Made by a program: the position numbers and the translations under genes. A stretch of 64,000 nt of DNA from positions 1-64,000 of IMG/VR virus record IMGVR_UViG_3300009164_000064, one strand, 5' to 3'. Below are positions 14,734-22,396 of this stretch, one piece after another; within the stretch, counting starts at the first letter, position 1; each line of letters starts with the position of its first letter. This DNA is from a virus. Under the pieces are notes generated by a model. That model ran no database searches. It saw nothing but the letters and a program-made list of their open reading frames with translations, and was not told the DNA's origin.

Positions 14734-15060
14734 ATGATGAATAAAGAACAATATGATAATTTATATTATAGAGCAGCTTTTAGGGAATCTGGATACTGGT
14801 CATTACTAATGCATGTCAAGTATACGACAGGATCAACAAAGTTTATTTTTGATGATGAAAAAAGTGCACGTGATGCATACGAAGGAATGGCGGAAGCCTT
14901 AAAGAAAGATAAAAATTATTCAAATGAACGTGAGCGTACCTTTACGTTTACATCATATGGTAATTCTAGTACAACTGTTGATATATCTGATATTAGTTAT
15001 ATTAGCGTAAACGCTCCTACCAAACATTTATTTGAGGATGAAGAAATTGAAAATGCTTGA
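14734..15060 (+). CDS. hypothetical protein (108 aa), plus strand
   Basis: A strong AAAGGAAA ribosome-binding site precedes tandem ATGATG; either may start. The product has an alpha/beta pattern: MHVKYTTGSTKFIFDDEKSA, then a helix AYEGMAEALKKDK, then strands with FTFTSYGNSSTTVDIS and SYISVNAP. That order (strand, helix, strands) would suit a small protein-binding domain, but I recognise no family. It is transcribed with the 61-residue gene, 21 nt upstream, and overlaps the membrane-protein gene downstream. Confidence 0.72.
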   Translation: MMNKEQYDNLYYRAAFRESGYWSLLMHVKYTTGSTKFIFDDEKSARDAYEGMAEALKKDKNYSNERERTFTFTSYGNSSTTVDISDISYISVNAPTKHLFEDEEIENA

Positions 15061-15259
15061 AATTTTAAAATGGATTGGCACCATATGTGTGATTGTTGCA
15101 GCAGCATGTCGTGCATTTGAATTCCACTCCATCGATCTTATTTTGTCAATTATCGGAGCATCTGTCTGGGGATATGCTGCTTATAAGATGAATGATAAAC
15201 CATTGATGGTTGTTAATGGATTTATTACTGCCATTCTTATCTATGGTGTAGTAAAGTAA
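15038..15259 (+). CDS. small membrane protein with two or three spans (73 aa)
   Basis: A short basic N-terminus (MKKLKMLEILKWIG) leads into hydrophobic segments ICVIVAAACRAF, LILSIIGASVWGYAAY and MVVNGFITAILIYGVV, as in an integral inner-membrane protein. The start is uncertain: ATG at 15038 or the ATG at 15053, which overlaps the upstream stop; a TTG lies at 15032. It closes the plus-strand operon and is followed 10 nt later by a bidirectional terminator. A role in superinfection exclusion would fit size and topology but is speculation. Confidence 0.68.
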   Translation: MKKLKMLEILKWIGTICVIVAAACRAFEFHSIDLILSIIGASVWGYAAYKMNDKPLMVVNGFITAILIYGVVK

Positions 15260-15263
15260 TACA

Positions 15264-15307
15264 CAAAAAAAGGGGAGAGCCTTTTCGACTCTCCCCTTAA
15301 TTTTTTT
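15264..15307. terminator. bidirectional intrinsic terminator
   Basis: AAGGGGAGAG (15270-15279) pairs perfectly with CTCTCCCCTT (15289-15298) around a 9-nt loop. On the plus strand T residues follow at 15301-15307; on the minus strand the A-run at 15264-15271 reads as U. It therefore ends the plus-strand island and also the leftward late transcript after 23, whose stop is 18 nt away. Confidence 0.92.
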
Positions 15308-15325
15308 GTCCGTAGACAACCAAAC

Positions 15326-16711
15326 TTACATAAGGTTGTTAACGATCAGACGGCGATAGTACTGGTTTGTATCCTGAGCAACAACACCAGAAGATGCATC
15401 GGTTAGACCACGTGCAAATGGATTGGCTACCATACCGTATCGTGTCTTGAAGCCGATCTTTGGCTGGAATGTATCAGGGTTTACAGCACGAACCATTTGT
15501 AGTGGAACATATGGGCAGTAGAACAGACCAGCATCAAATGCTGAGCTACCCTTGTAACCAACTACTAGGTAGTTAGCACCAGCATATGGATCGATGTACA
15601 CACGTAGGCGACCATTAAGAACACCAGCGAAGGTATTGCCTGTGTCATCTACGTTTAGGTTGTTGCTGTTAAGAGCAGGGGCATAGTCAAGAACACCAGC
15701 CATTTGAAGGGCAGAAGCAACATCTGATGAACAGATGATGATATTACCCTTACCACGTCTTGTACCCTTGGCGATAGCGTTAGCTTCACGCTCAACTTGG
15801 AACATAAGACCCTTGAACTTTTCAACTGACCAACGACCATTTGAGTCGGTGTCAAGATCGAAAATACCAGCAGCAGTTGTACCTTCAGCAGCACCACGAA
15901 CAGCAGAAATAACAACTGTACGGATAACTTCACGGTTAATTTCAGCTAGAATTTCAGCAGATAGAATGTTTGAAAGTTCTGTTTCTGCGTCAAGACCGTG
16001 AATTGCCTTAAGGTCTTGTGCTAGTTCTAGTGAGTATTCTGCCTTTAGAGCACGGCTGTTAGCAGTTACAGAAACCTTCTCGATTGAGAAAGCCATTTCT
16101 GGGAATACTGTACCTGAGCCTAGACCTTCAGCAGCGGCAGTAGCAATACCACCACCAAAGTTGTATGCGTCTGTAGAAGCGTTGTTAATAGTTGTAGGAT
16201 ATAGACCTACGTTATTAGCAGCACCACCCATTGCTGAACCACTAGCATAACCAGCAGTAGTTGCTGACATGCCTGAAGAACCACCACGACCTGAGAATGC
16301 AGTATTTGCTTCACCGTAGAATGCTTCGTTACCGTCCTGTGCAGCATAACGTGCTCTCATTGCGAAGATAAGACCTGTTGGGCCTGTCATTGGCTGAACG
16401 CCGCAGATATCATAAGCAACGAGGTTAGGCATAGCACGACGAACTAGTGAGATAAGCACTGGATCGAATGTGTCAACTGCGCCAGCAGAAGCAGTTGATG
16501 AAGATGCGCCCATTGAGTTAACTGGTGCAGCTTCGCTAAGGAAGCCTGAGCCACCCATACCTGCTGAACGAGCTTCACGGATTGCATTTTCAGTATTTTC
16601 TAGAACTTGAGCAGTAACCGCTCTACGGTGACTGTCCTTGATTTCTGGAAGATCAGCGTGTTCAAGCACTGGCTTCCACTTGTTTTGAATTTCTTCAGCT
16701 AGATATGACAT
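15326..16711 (-). CDS. 23: major capsid protein (gp23)
   Basis: HK97-fold subunit of the head lattice. It opens with a propeptide (MSYLAEEIQNKWKPVLEHAD) and contains a T4-type protease site, FLSE followed by AAPV, so gp21 should cleave after Glu60 (Glu65 in T4). The region PNLVAYDICGVQPMTGPTGL and the C-terminal FQPKIGFKTRYGMVANPFAR are diagnostic of gp23. Length 461 compares with 521 in T4, as in the shorter cyanophage version. A perfect late octamer lies 45 nt upstream, and an intrinsic terminator follows. Confidence 0.98.
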   Translation of the reverse strand: MSYLAEEIQNKWKPVLEHADLPEIKDSHRRAVTAQVLENTENAIREARSAGMGGSGFLSEAAPVNSMGASSSTASAGAVDTFDPVLISLVRRAMPNLVAYDICGVQPMTGPTGLIFAMRARYAAQDGNEAFYGEANTAFSGRGGSSGMSATTAGYASGSAMGGAANNVGLYPTTINNASTDAYNFGGGIATAAAEGLGSGTVFPEMAFSIEKVSVTANSRALKAEYSLELAQDLKAIHGLDAETELSNILSAEILAEINREVIRTVVISAVRGAAEGTTAAGIFDLDTDSNGRWSVEKFKGLMFQVEREANAIAKGTRRGKGNIIICSSDVASALQMAGVLDYAPALNSNNLNVDDTGNTFAGVLNGRLRVYIDPYAGANYLVVGYKGSSAFDAGLFYCPYVPLQMVRAVNPDTFQPKIGFKTRYGMVANPFARGLTDASSGVVAQDTNQYYRRLIVNNLM

Positions 16712-16755
16712 TTGGTTTCTTCTCCCTTGAGTATAAAAGCTTGTTTCAGCTATTA

Positions 16756-16763
16756 TATTTATA
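16756..16763 (-). promoter_or_regulatory. 23: late promoter octamer TATAAATA (gene 23)
   Basis: A perfect octamer in the 65-nt gap between 22 and 23, 45 nt before the capsid start codon. This gives the capsid gene its own late promoter in addition to read-through from 22. Confidence 0.88.
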
Positions 16764-16776
16764 AAATTTTAGTTTT

Positions 16777-17862
16777 TCACTTGACAGACTTAGAAATTGC
16801 TTTCATGTAGTGCTGCATGTGAGCAGGTACGGCGGCTGTCTTGTCTTCGTCATCAACAGTGCCATCAATTTCTTCAGTGATGAAACCAGTTGACTTTGTT
16901 GTCTTCTTGTTGGAAATGTTTTCCTTCAAAATTGAAAGCTTTTTGTCATATGTTTTAGCATCAGTGAATTCGATGCCTTCAGCAAGTGTACGTAGCTTTT
17001 CAGATTGAATTGCAGAAAGACCTTCTGACATTTCATCTAGAGCAGCTTCACGAGTTGCTTCATCAATGATTGCTTGTAGTTCAAGCTTTGAATCGACTGT
17101 TTCGTTTAGCTTAGCCTTAACTTCTTCAAGTTCAGACTTCATCTCAGCAACTAGATCGATTTGTTCGTCTGGAACACGAATATAGTGTTCAGCAAATAGA
17201 CCATGTAGACCCTGAATGAAATCTTCAGCAATTTCTGCACGTAATGAATTCTCTACAGCAAGCCTGTTTTCTTCTAGCCATTCCTTGATTGCGTAATCAA
17301 GATACTGGTCAAGCTTTTCTGATAGGTCTTCAAACATATTGTTTGTTTCTTCTTGAAGCTTTGTTTCAAATTCTTCTTCAAGAGCAGCAACAGTTTCTTC
17401 AAATTCTTCCTGTAATTCGGCTTCCTTGAGAGTTGCACGAACAGCTACAGCAGCTTCAAATACAGTTGTTGCCTTTTCCTTAAATTCTTCTGAAAGGTCA
17501 TCGCTAGCGAACATATCATCGATATCTTCCTTAACAGCACCCTTCATAGCGATTGTTGCGGCATTCTTAGCAGCAGCGTCATTTGGAATGTTCGCAGCTT
17601 CTTGACCAATTGATGCAACAGTACGGTTATAAAGATCAGATAGGTCTTCCTTACCAAGCTGTGCAGCAAGCGCAGCAAAGGTAGCAAGCATCTGAGCCTT
17701 TGATTCTGTACCACCTGAACCAGCACCCGGATTAAGAGTGTCAGCAGCGGTAGCTTCGATAATTTCTCGTGAAGCCTCATCAAGATTGTCAAACTCTTCT
17801 TGTGAAAGATTTTCAGCAAACTCTAGAATTTCCGCTTCAGTCATAGTCTTTAGATCGACCAT
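16777..17862 (-). CDS. 22: prohead scaffold core protein (gp22)
   Basis: The assembly core around which the gp23 shell forms, later degraded by gp21. The sequence is strongly acidic and helical, with long coiled coil (LQEEFEETVAALEEEFETKL and following residues), as expected. Recognised by position between 21 and 23 and by the C-terminal EGIEFTDAKTYDKKLSILKE pattern. Length 361 exceeds T4 gp22 (269), as in cyanophage relatives. An octamer variant AATAAATA sits 27 nt upstream. Confidence 0.92.
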   Translation of the reverse strand: MVDLKTMTEAEILEFAENLSQEEFDNLDEASREIIEATAADTLNPGAGSGGTESKAQMLATFAALAAQLGKEDLSDLYNRTVASIGQEAANIPNDAAAKNAATIAMKGAVKEDIDDMFASDDLSEEFKEKATTVFEAAVAVRATLKEAELQEEFEETVAALEEEFETKLQEETNNMFEDLSEKLDQYLDYAIKEWLEENRLAVENSLRAEIAEDFIQGLHGLFAEHYIRVPDEQIDLVAEMKSELEEVKAKLNETVDSKLELQAIIDEATREAALDEMSEGLSAIQSEKLRTLAEGIEFTDAKTYDKKLSILKENISNKKTTKSTGFITEEIDGTVDDEDKTAAVPAHMQHYMKAISKSVK

Positions 17863-17888
17863 CTTTTACTCCTCTGTATAGTTTATAG

Positions 17889-17896
17889 TATTTATT
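17889..17896 (-). promoter_or_regulatory. 22: late promoter-like octamer AATAAATA (gene 22)
   Basis: Seven of eight bases match the late octamer, 27 nt before the start of 22, in the gap after 21. The spacing is like that of the perfect copies. Functional use is likely but not certain with the first base changed. Confidence 0.5.
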
Positions 17897-18572
17897 AAAA
17901 TGTAATCTTTGACAGTTTTGCCAAATAATTCTCGAAAATCTTGAGTCTTTTTGTTTCATCAAGTGATCTTGATATAACTGATTTCTCAATAGTCTTCTTG
18001 GTTTGTTCAGCTAGTTGGACAGCTTTCCATCCCATTCTCTCATCATAAATCCAATCAACAGACTCCATGACACCGTTAACAAATGCATTTGGCGCTGAAG
18101 GGTCAGCAACAATATCAGCAGCAGTAGCTAGCCTAAAATCGTTCTGAACTTCGTTGATACCTTCACTGTTAAGTTTTAGAGAACCCATGCCACGTGAAGA
18201 AACGCCTAAACGTGCACCAGATTCGATTAGTCCTTTGGCAATACCGCCCATTGGAGTATTAGTGATCAAAGCTTTACCAATATAGTCTGTTCCTTCTTTC
18301 TTAAGGGAAACAATACGGTGAGAAACACGATCAAGGTTGATTTGTGGACCGGGAGGATGATTAAGCTCACCCATAGCAGTCTTAGTATCGATAGATTCTT
18401 TTATGTAACGAGCAACTTCTTTGTCCATTACTTCTTCTGGATACATACGACCATTACGGTTTTTAATTGCAGATTGCAAAAAGATGCCTTCGATATAAAG
18501 GTTCTTTGTACCGTCCTCTTTTGCTTCTGAGACGTATTTAACGTCTTCTAATGTTTCTGTAATAAGTTTCAT
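17895..18572 (-). CDS. 21: prohead maturation protease (gp21)
   Basis: Serine protease that cleaves scaffold and gp23 during maturation. The T4 family motifs are visible: GELNHP with catalytic His72, and LGVSSRGMGS with the active-site Ser at 125/126. Length 225 compares with 212 in T4. The N-terminal region with NRNGRMYPEEV is typical of T4-type prohead proteases. It is flanked by 22 downstream and a 130-residue protein upstream. The C-terminal part (IEKSVISRSLDETKRLK) is a basic helical extension. Confidence 0.95.
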   Translation of the reverse strand: MKLITETLEDVKYVSEAKEDGTKNLYIEGIFLQSAIKNRNGRMYPEEVMDKEVARYIKESIDTKTAMGELNHPPGPQINLDRVSHRIVSLKKEGTDYIGKALITNTPMGGIAKGLIESGARLGVSSRGMGSLKLNSEGINEVQNDFRLATAADIVADPSAPNAFVNGVMESVDWIYDERMGWKAVQLAEQTKKTIEKSVISRSLDETKRLKIFENYLAKLSKITF

Positions 18573-18587
18573 TTATTATTTATCCTT

Positions 18588-18980
18588 TTAGTTCTGGAAG
18601 TATGCAGAGTTAGCAGTTAGATTTCCAACCTTTTGCACTTCAAGGAAACAATAGGCATTATTAGTGCCGATAAACTTAATACCCAGATTTGCTGATTGAT
18701 CGACAGTAAGAGCCATACCAGTACCAGCAAAATCAACATATGTTGAAGTGTCAACCGCCAAGACAAGATTTGCACCTCTATAAACAGCAAGACCACCGTC
18801 AGCAGCACTACCATCATGACCAAAGTATAGCTGCGTGATATAAGCACCAGATAGTACTTCATCACCAATAGCAATTGCGCTTACAGTACTATTACCTGTC
18901 ATAGTCAGGGTTGCATTTGCATTTGAAATATGAATACTGGCAGCAGTACCCTTTTTATTTGATGTAATAGTTACAGCCAT
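18588..18980 (-). CDS. putative head-associated protein (130 aa)
   Basis: An all-beta, Ala/Ser/Thr/Asn-rich protein without Cys pairs or catalytic motifs: MAVTITSNKKGTAASIHISN, then ITQLYFGHDGSAADGGLAVY and LAVDTSTYVDFAGTGMALTV. It lies between 21 and the 277-residue core-like gene, inside the head block, so a head decoration or structural role is likely. The strand-rich composition suits a capsid outer protein (Soc or Hoc analogue), but I recognise no named family. Its stop is 15 nt before 21 and its start overlaps the next gene by one base. Confidence 0.65.
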   Translation of the reverse strand: MAVTITSNKKGTAASIHISNANATLTMTGNSTVSAIAIGDEVLSGAYITQLYFGHDGSAADGGLAVYRGANLVLAVDTSTYVDFAGTGMALTVDQSANLGIKFIGTNNAYCFLEVQKVGNLTANSAYFQN

Positions 18981-19813
18981 TATTCACTCCCATTATTTTC
19001 TAAAGCAAAGTCGATGAGTTGGATGATACCTTCTCTGTCTTGACATGCATCAATCATTTTAAGTTGGTTGTCTTCATTAAGATTTGTGAATAATGAAAAA
19101 AGTAGAACAGTGTGGCCTTCAGAAAAACCTTCAAGTCTCTTGGCTAATCTTTCTTCCATTGTAAGTGCTTTAATATCAGCTACTTCAGGCATATACTTTT
19201 CGATGGTACGATTAATGATATCTTCTTTAGTATATGATGATTTAATTTTTTTAATTCTATCTCTTTCACTAGCATCATTTCTAGCACCATGAAACTTATA
19301 TGCTCTGTCTGCATTTTTTTTGTATTCTGGGCCAGGCGTTGCTGCTGCTTTATCGCTAGCTGAGTGCTGCGCTCTACTATATAATTCAGGCGATAGTTCG
19401 TCGAGTTGTTCAATTTCTTCTTTGGTCATTTGCTTTTTATCACGAATAGCCGCCATTTTCTGGAATGGCTTTTCACCATCGGGAAGATCAGCAATACGTG
19501 TCATCTTACCAACAGTAACCTTTGGCTTCTTCTTTTTCATGAAGTCAAGCATACCTTCGTCAATTAGTTCTTCTTCATTGACAAATTCATTTTCTTCATA
19601 TACTTTCTCATCAGCACCAAGATCATAACCATGACGTGTCTTTTTACGTTCAACGGCCTTAATATTCGTTGCCTTGAAAACATCGTCGCCATTAGCCTTA
19701 CCGTTGACTTCATTGCGATCTTTTATTTTAACAGTAACGTGCTTATCCACGAACTTTTGTTCATCTGGTGACTTTGGTCTGTAGACCTCAAACATGTCCT
19801 TAATCGTCTTCAT
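18980..19813 (-). CDS. prohead core-associated protein (possible gp68 position)
   Basis: A charged, helix-rich protein between 67 and 21, where T4 has gene 68. The N-terminal pattern FVDKHVTVKIKDRNEVNGK, then NGDDVFKATNIKAVERKKTR and HGYDLGADEKVYEE, resembles a conserved protein of cyanophage-like T4 relatives at this site. The middle has DELSPELYSRA and YKKNADRAYKFHGARND. The C-terminal 60 residues (HTVLLFSLFTNLNEDNQLKM) look like a separate helical domain. It is twice the length of T4 gp68 (141), so orthology is unproven. It overlaps 67 by 14 nt. Confidence 0.65.
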   Translation of the reverse strand: MKTIKDMFEVYRPKSPDEQKFVDKHVTVKIKDRNEVNGKANGDDVFKATNIKAVERKKTRHGYDLGADEKVYEENEFVNEEELIDEGMLDFMKKKKPKVTVGKMTRIADLPDGEKPFQKMAAIRDKKQMTKEEIEQLDELSPELYSRAQHSASDKAAATPGPEYKKNADRAYKFHGARNDASERDRIKKIKSSYTKEDIINRTIEKYMPEVADIKALTMEERLAKRLEGFSEGHTVLLFSLFTNLNEDNQLKMIDACQDREGIIQLIDFALENNGSE

Positions 19814-20081
19814 CTGTTCCGTCCTTTGTTTCTAAGTCTAAATCGTCTAGGTCCAGATCAATATCGTCTAGGTCAAGATCAGCAATGTCTACATCTAAAT
19901 CATCATTTTCAGCATCAGTATCTTCTGGTTGTTCTTCACCATAGATATCCTGAGCTAGCTCAACTTTTTTGTCGGCAATTGCATCAGAAGCCTTTTGGCG
20001 AAGAAGCGTGTCTAGCGTATCAGCAAAATCCACAGGATTCTTATTAATAGCCAGACCAATTAAATCAGCAGTGTCAGTCAT
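19800..20081 (-). CDS. 67: prohead core protein gp67-like
   Basis: A short helical N-terminus (LRQKASDAIADKKVELAQDI) is followed by EEQPEDTDAENDD and a long run of Asp/Leu repeats (DLDLDDIDLDLDDLDLE). T4 gp67 (80 residues) has the same plan: a helix with xAIxxEKxxIAxx then EGEEPEDEDED. The site between 20 and 21 also agrees. It would form part of the degradable core controlling head shape. An octamer variant GATAAATA lies 31 nt upstream. Confidence 0.85.
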   Translation of the reverse strand: MTDTADLIGLAINKNPVDFADTLDTLLRQKASDAIADKKVELAQDIYGEEQPEDTDAENDDLDVDIADLDLDDIDLDLDDLDLETKDGTDEDD

Positions 20082-20111
20082 AATTTTCTTCCTTTAATCA
20101 ATTAGATTATA

Positions 20112-20119
20112 TATTTATC
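20112..20119 (-). promoter_or_regulatory. 67: late promoter-like octamer GATAAATA (gene 67)
   Basis: Seven of eight bases match the late octamer, 31 nt before the gp67-like start, in the short gap after 20. Weak because the first base differs and the context is AT-rich. Confidence 0.35.
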
Positions 20120-21737
20120 ACTTTGTTTTTTTAGGTGGAGCATATGCATATTCTGTTCCACTAGTTGTATCTGCTGGAGGAACATACGAATACTCATCGC
20201 CACCAGCACCATCTGTTTGTCCACCGCCATCAGGCATCTGAGGTTCTGGTGGATTATACTGAGGGTTTTCCATTTCAGCGACAATCTGCTCATTAATCTC
20301 TTCAATTTCTTCATCTGTCTGTCTTAGAACTTGTCTTCTAACCCATTCGTGTGAGAAATACTTTCCAGTATAATTATCAATTTGTTGTAAAGCAGCTAAA
20401 CGATTATTTAAAACTTCTGCTTCTTTCAATTCAGCAAAGTAATTGTCTTGTGAGAACTTAAAGCGAACAACATTCTTGATTTCATCCCATTCTTCAGGAG
20501 TGATAATTCCCTTTAAGATAAGTTGGCGCTCAAGAATTTTTGAGAAAAGAGTTGAGAACTTGATACGAAGTCTGTTAATAAATTTAGCAAACTTCACTTC
20601 ATCACGTGTGATTTCTGTTGCTCTACCAAAGTTAAACTGCGCCTCTGGATCAAGGCGGCTAATAGGAACATTCAATGACTTATACAGCTTCTTTTGGAAG
20701 TAGATAACGTCATCCATCTGACCAAGGTTTTGTCCACCTGGTAGAGTTGTAATTTCTGTTCCCTTACCACCTTCACGGCGAGGTAGCCAAAAATCTTCTA
20801 GCATGGTCATGAACTTACGATCATCTCTGATTTCGCCAGTGGCGCTATCGTAGACCAGTTTGTTCTTGAACTTAGTCATGATATCACGTAGATATTGTTC
20901 AGCCTTCATCTTAGGAAGGTTGCCAACGTCAATATAGAAAATACGGCGTTCTGGTGCACGACTGATACGATAAATGACCAGTGAGTCTTCCATGGAACGA
21001 AGTTGGTTTAGTGGCTTGATTGCCTTATGAAGATATGATTGAACCAAGTCACCATTTAATGAGGTGATGCCTGAAGTACAATGGACAATAGAGTCCTTAG
21101 CAATCTTTAGGCCACCAATGTTATTTGTTGGGATAGAAGAGTTACCAGAAGTCTTGGAAAATCCTTTATCACTGTAGATGTAGTATTCACTACTAGTCTT
21201 ATTCGCTGTTTGGTTATCCTGAAGTTTCTTTTTTCTTACTTCACGAACTTTACGAATCTTACGTGGATCAATATATCTTAATTCTTGAATGCCAAGATTT
21301 TGTTGTTTTTCATCAATAATTGCATGGTAGTATAACCTACCATCAACATACCAACGACGAAATACTTCATATGATAACTGATTGAATTCAAGCAGATTGA
21401 GTACTTCTTTAAATTCTTCAATAAAAATTTTCTTTACTTTATCAGACAACTCTGGAAGATCATCAAGTATTAATTCAACAGGTTCCACTTCTGGCTCCTG
21501 TGTAATAACTTCGTTGACAATATCATCAATTGCCATATCAACTTCAGGGTGCATTGACATTTCACGGTACTTATTTACTAGTTCCGCTTCTGTTCTAATG
21601 GAGCCGTCCAAATCAACATAGGTACCATATACGCCACCTTCAGCTACAACAACGGCCCCATCGTCTGTTTGCTTTGGAGCAAAAGAGATGGGTTCCGGTG
21701 TTTTTTTCTTTATTTCAAAACCAAATAATTCAGCCAC
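20118..21737 (-). CDS. 20: portal vertex protein (gp20)
   Basis: Dodecameric portal through which DNA is packaged and to which the neck attaches. Length 539 (T4 524). Typical segments: SMHPEVDMAIDDIVNEVI, ELRYIDPRKIRKVREV, RAPERRIFYIDVGNLPKMKA, GGKGTEITTLPGGQNLGQMD and NVPISRLDPEAQFNFGRATE, all characteristic of T4-type portals. The C-terminal tail is Pro/Gly/Tyr-rich with a repeated EYxYxPP motif (DEYSYVPP, TEYAYAPP), longer than the core fold needs. It follows the tail-tube gene 19 by 21 nt. Confidence 0.97.
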   Translation of the reverse strand: MAELFGFEIKKKTPEPISFAPKQTDDGAVVVAEGGVYGTYVDLDGSIRTEAELVNKYREMSMHPEVDMAIDDIVNEVITQEPEVEPVELILDDLPELSDKVKKIFIEEFKEVLNLLEFNQLSYEVFRRWYVDGRLYYHAIIDEKQQNLGIQELRYIDPRKIRKVREVRKKKLQDNQTANKTSSEYYIYSDKGFSKTSGNSSIPTNNIGGLKIAKDSIVHCTSGITSLNGDLVQSYLHKAIKPLNQLRSMEDSLVIYRISRAPERRIFYIDVGNLPKMKAEQYLRDIMTKFKNKLVYDSATGEIRDDRKFMTMLEDFWLPRREGGKGTEITTLPGGQNLGQMDDVIYFQKKLYKSLNVPISRLDPEAQFNFGRATEITRDEVKFAKFINRLRIKFSTLFSKILERQLILKGIITPEEWDEIKNVVRFKFSQDNYFAELKEAEVLNNRLAALQQIDNYTGKYFSHEWVRRQVLRQTDEEIEEINEQIVAEMENPQYNPPEPQMPDGGGQTDGAGGDEYSYVPPADTTSGTEYAYAPPKKTK

Positions 21738-21758
21738 ATTATATCCTAACTTATCAAA

Positions 21759-22361
21759 TTACTTTAATTCTGGTCCGGGACCCGAACCATCTCCACCTTC
21801 ATTCTTGGAATCAATTTCATACCAATCATATGCAAATGTAACTTGGAATTTTTCAACTTGATCTGTTGCTGCCCAATCAAGTTCAATTTGTGTAATTTCA
21901 ATTGGGAACATATTTTTAAACGTATACGAACGGAGTATTTTTGGATTGCTCTTTGGACCGTTTTTACTATATTGCTTTACAGTAGCATTTGCTTTATAGT
22001 TACTTGGTTCTGTTGATCCAAAAGTATTTAAGTTTCCTTCAAGTGAATTGATCTTATTGTGCCATTCTTCCATGATCTTACGAATAGCAAAGTCTTCATC
22101 ATTTAGAATTGTTACTCCCCACATATCGAAGGTTCTATCCCCTGCAATCTTAATTTTACGACCCATGTATGAAATTTCAATGGGCTGTATAGCTGATTGT
22201 GGGATTGTTGTTGATTCAACAAGAAATTCTGATAGATTGTTTAATGATCCACCATTAGTAAGCCCACCAGTAGGTGCATGTAATGCTACGCTGAAAAGCG
22301 TATTACGAGCACCACCGAATTTTAATGCCTTTGAAGCAAAATCGTTAATTGAAAATGCCAT
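21759..22361 (-). CDS. 19: tail tube protein (gp19)
   Basis: Monomer of the inner tail tube. The pattern STTIPQSAIQPIEISYMGRK, then FDMWGVTILNDEDFAIRKIM and EEWHNKINSLEGN, and near the C-terminus FPIEITQIELDW, is that of T4 gp19. Length 200 exceeds T4 (163), with an extra glycine-rich tail (GGDGSGPGPELK). It lies 35 nt after the sheath gene, with a perfect late octamer in the gap. Confidence 0.95.
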   Translation of the reverse strand: MAFSINDFASKALKFGGARNTLFSVALHAPTGGLTNGGSLNNLSEFLVESTTIPQSAIQPIEISYMGRKIKIAGDRTFDMWGVTILNDEDFAIRKIMEEWHNKINSLEGNLNTFGSTEPSNYKANATVKQYSKNGPKSNPKILRSYTFKNMFPIEITQIELDWAATDQVEKFQVTFAYDWYEIDSKNEGGDGSGPGPELK

Positions 22362-22382
22362 GTTTTGTGTTCTCCTTTAGTT

Positions 22383-22390
22383 TATTTATA
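22383..22390 (-). promoter_or_regulatory. 19: late promoter octamer TATAAATA (gene 19)
   Basis: A perfect octamer 22 nt before the tube start codon, in the 18-19 gap. It would let the tube be made in excess over the sheath. Confidence 0.85.
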
Positions 22391-22396
22391 ACTGTT

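Noticed and set aside
14527-15259. Plus-strand frames here as mere shadows
   Set aside because: There is no minus-strand gene opposite, and promoter, ribosome-binding sites and terminator all support real plus-strand genes.
18577-18584. GATAAATA near the start of gene 21
   Set aside because: Only 5 nt from the start codon, so transcription would begin at or inside the gene.
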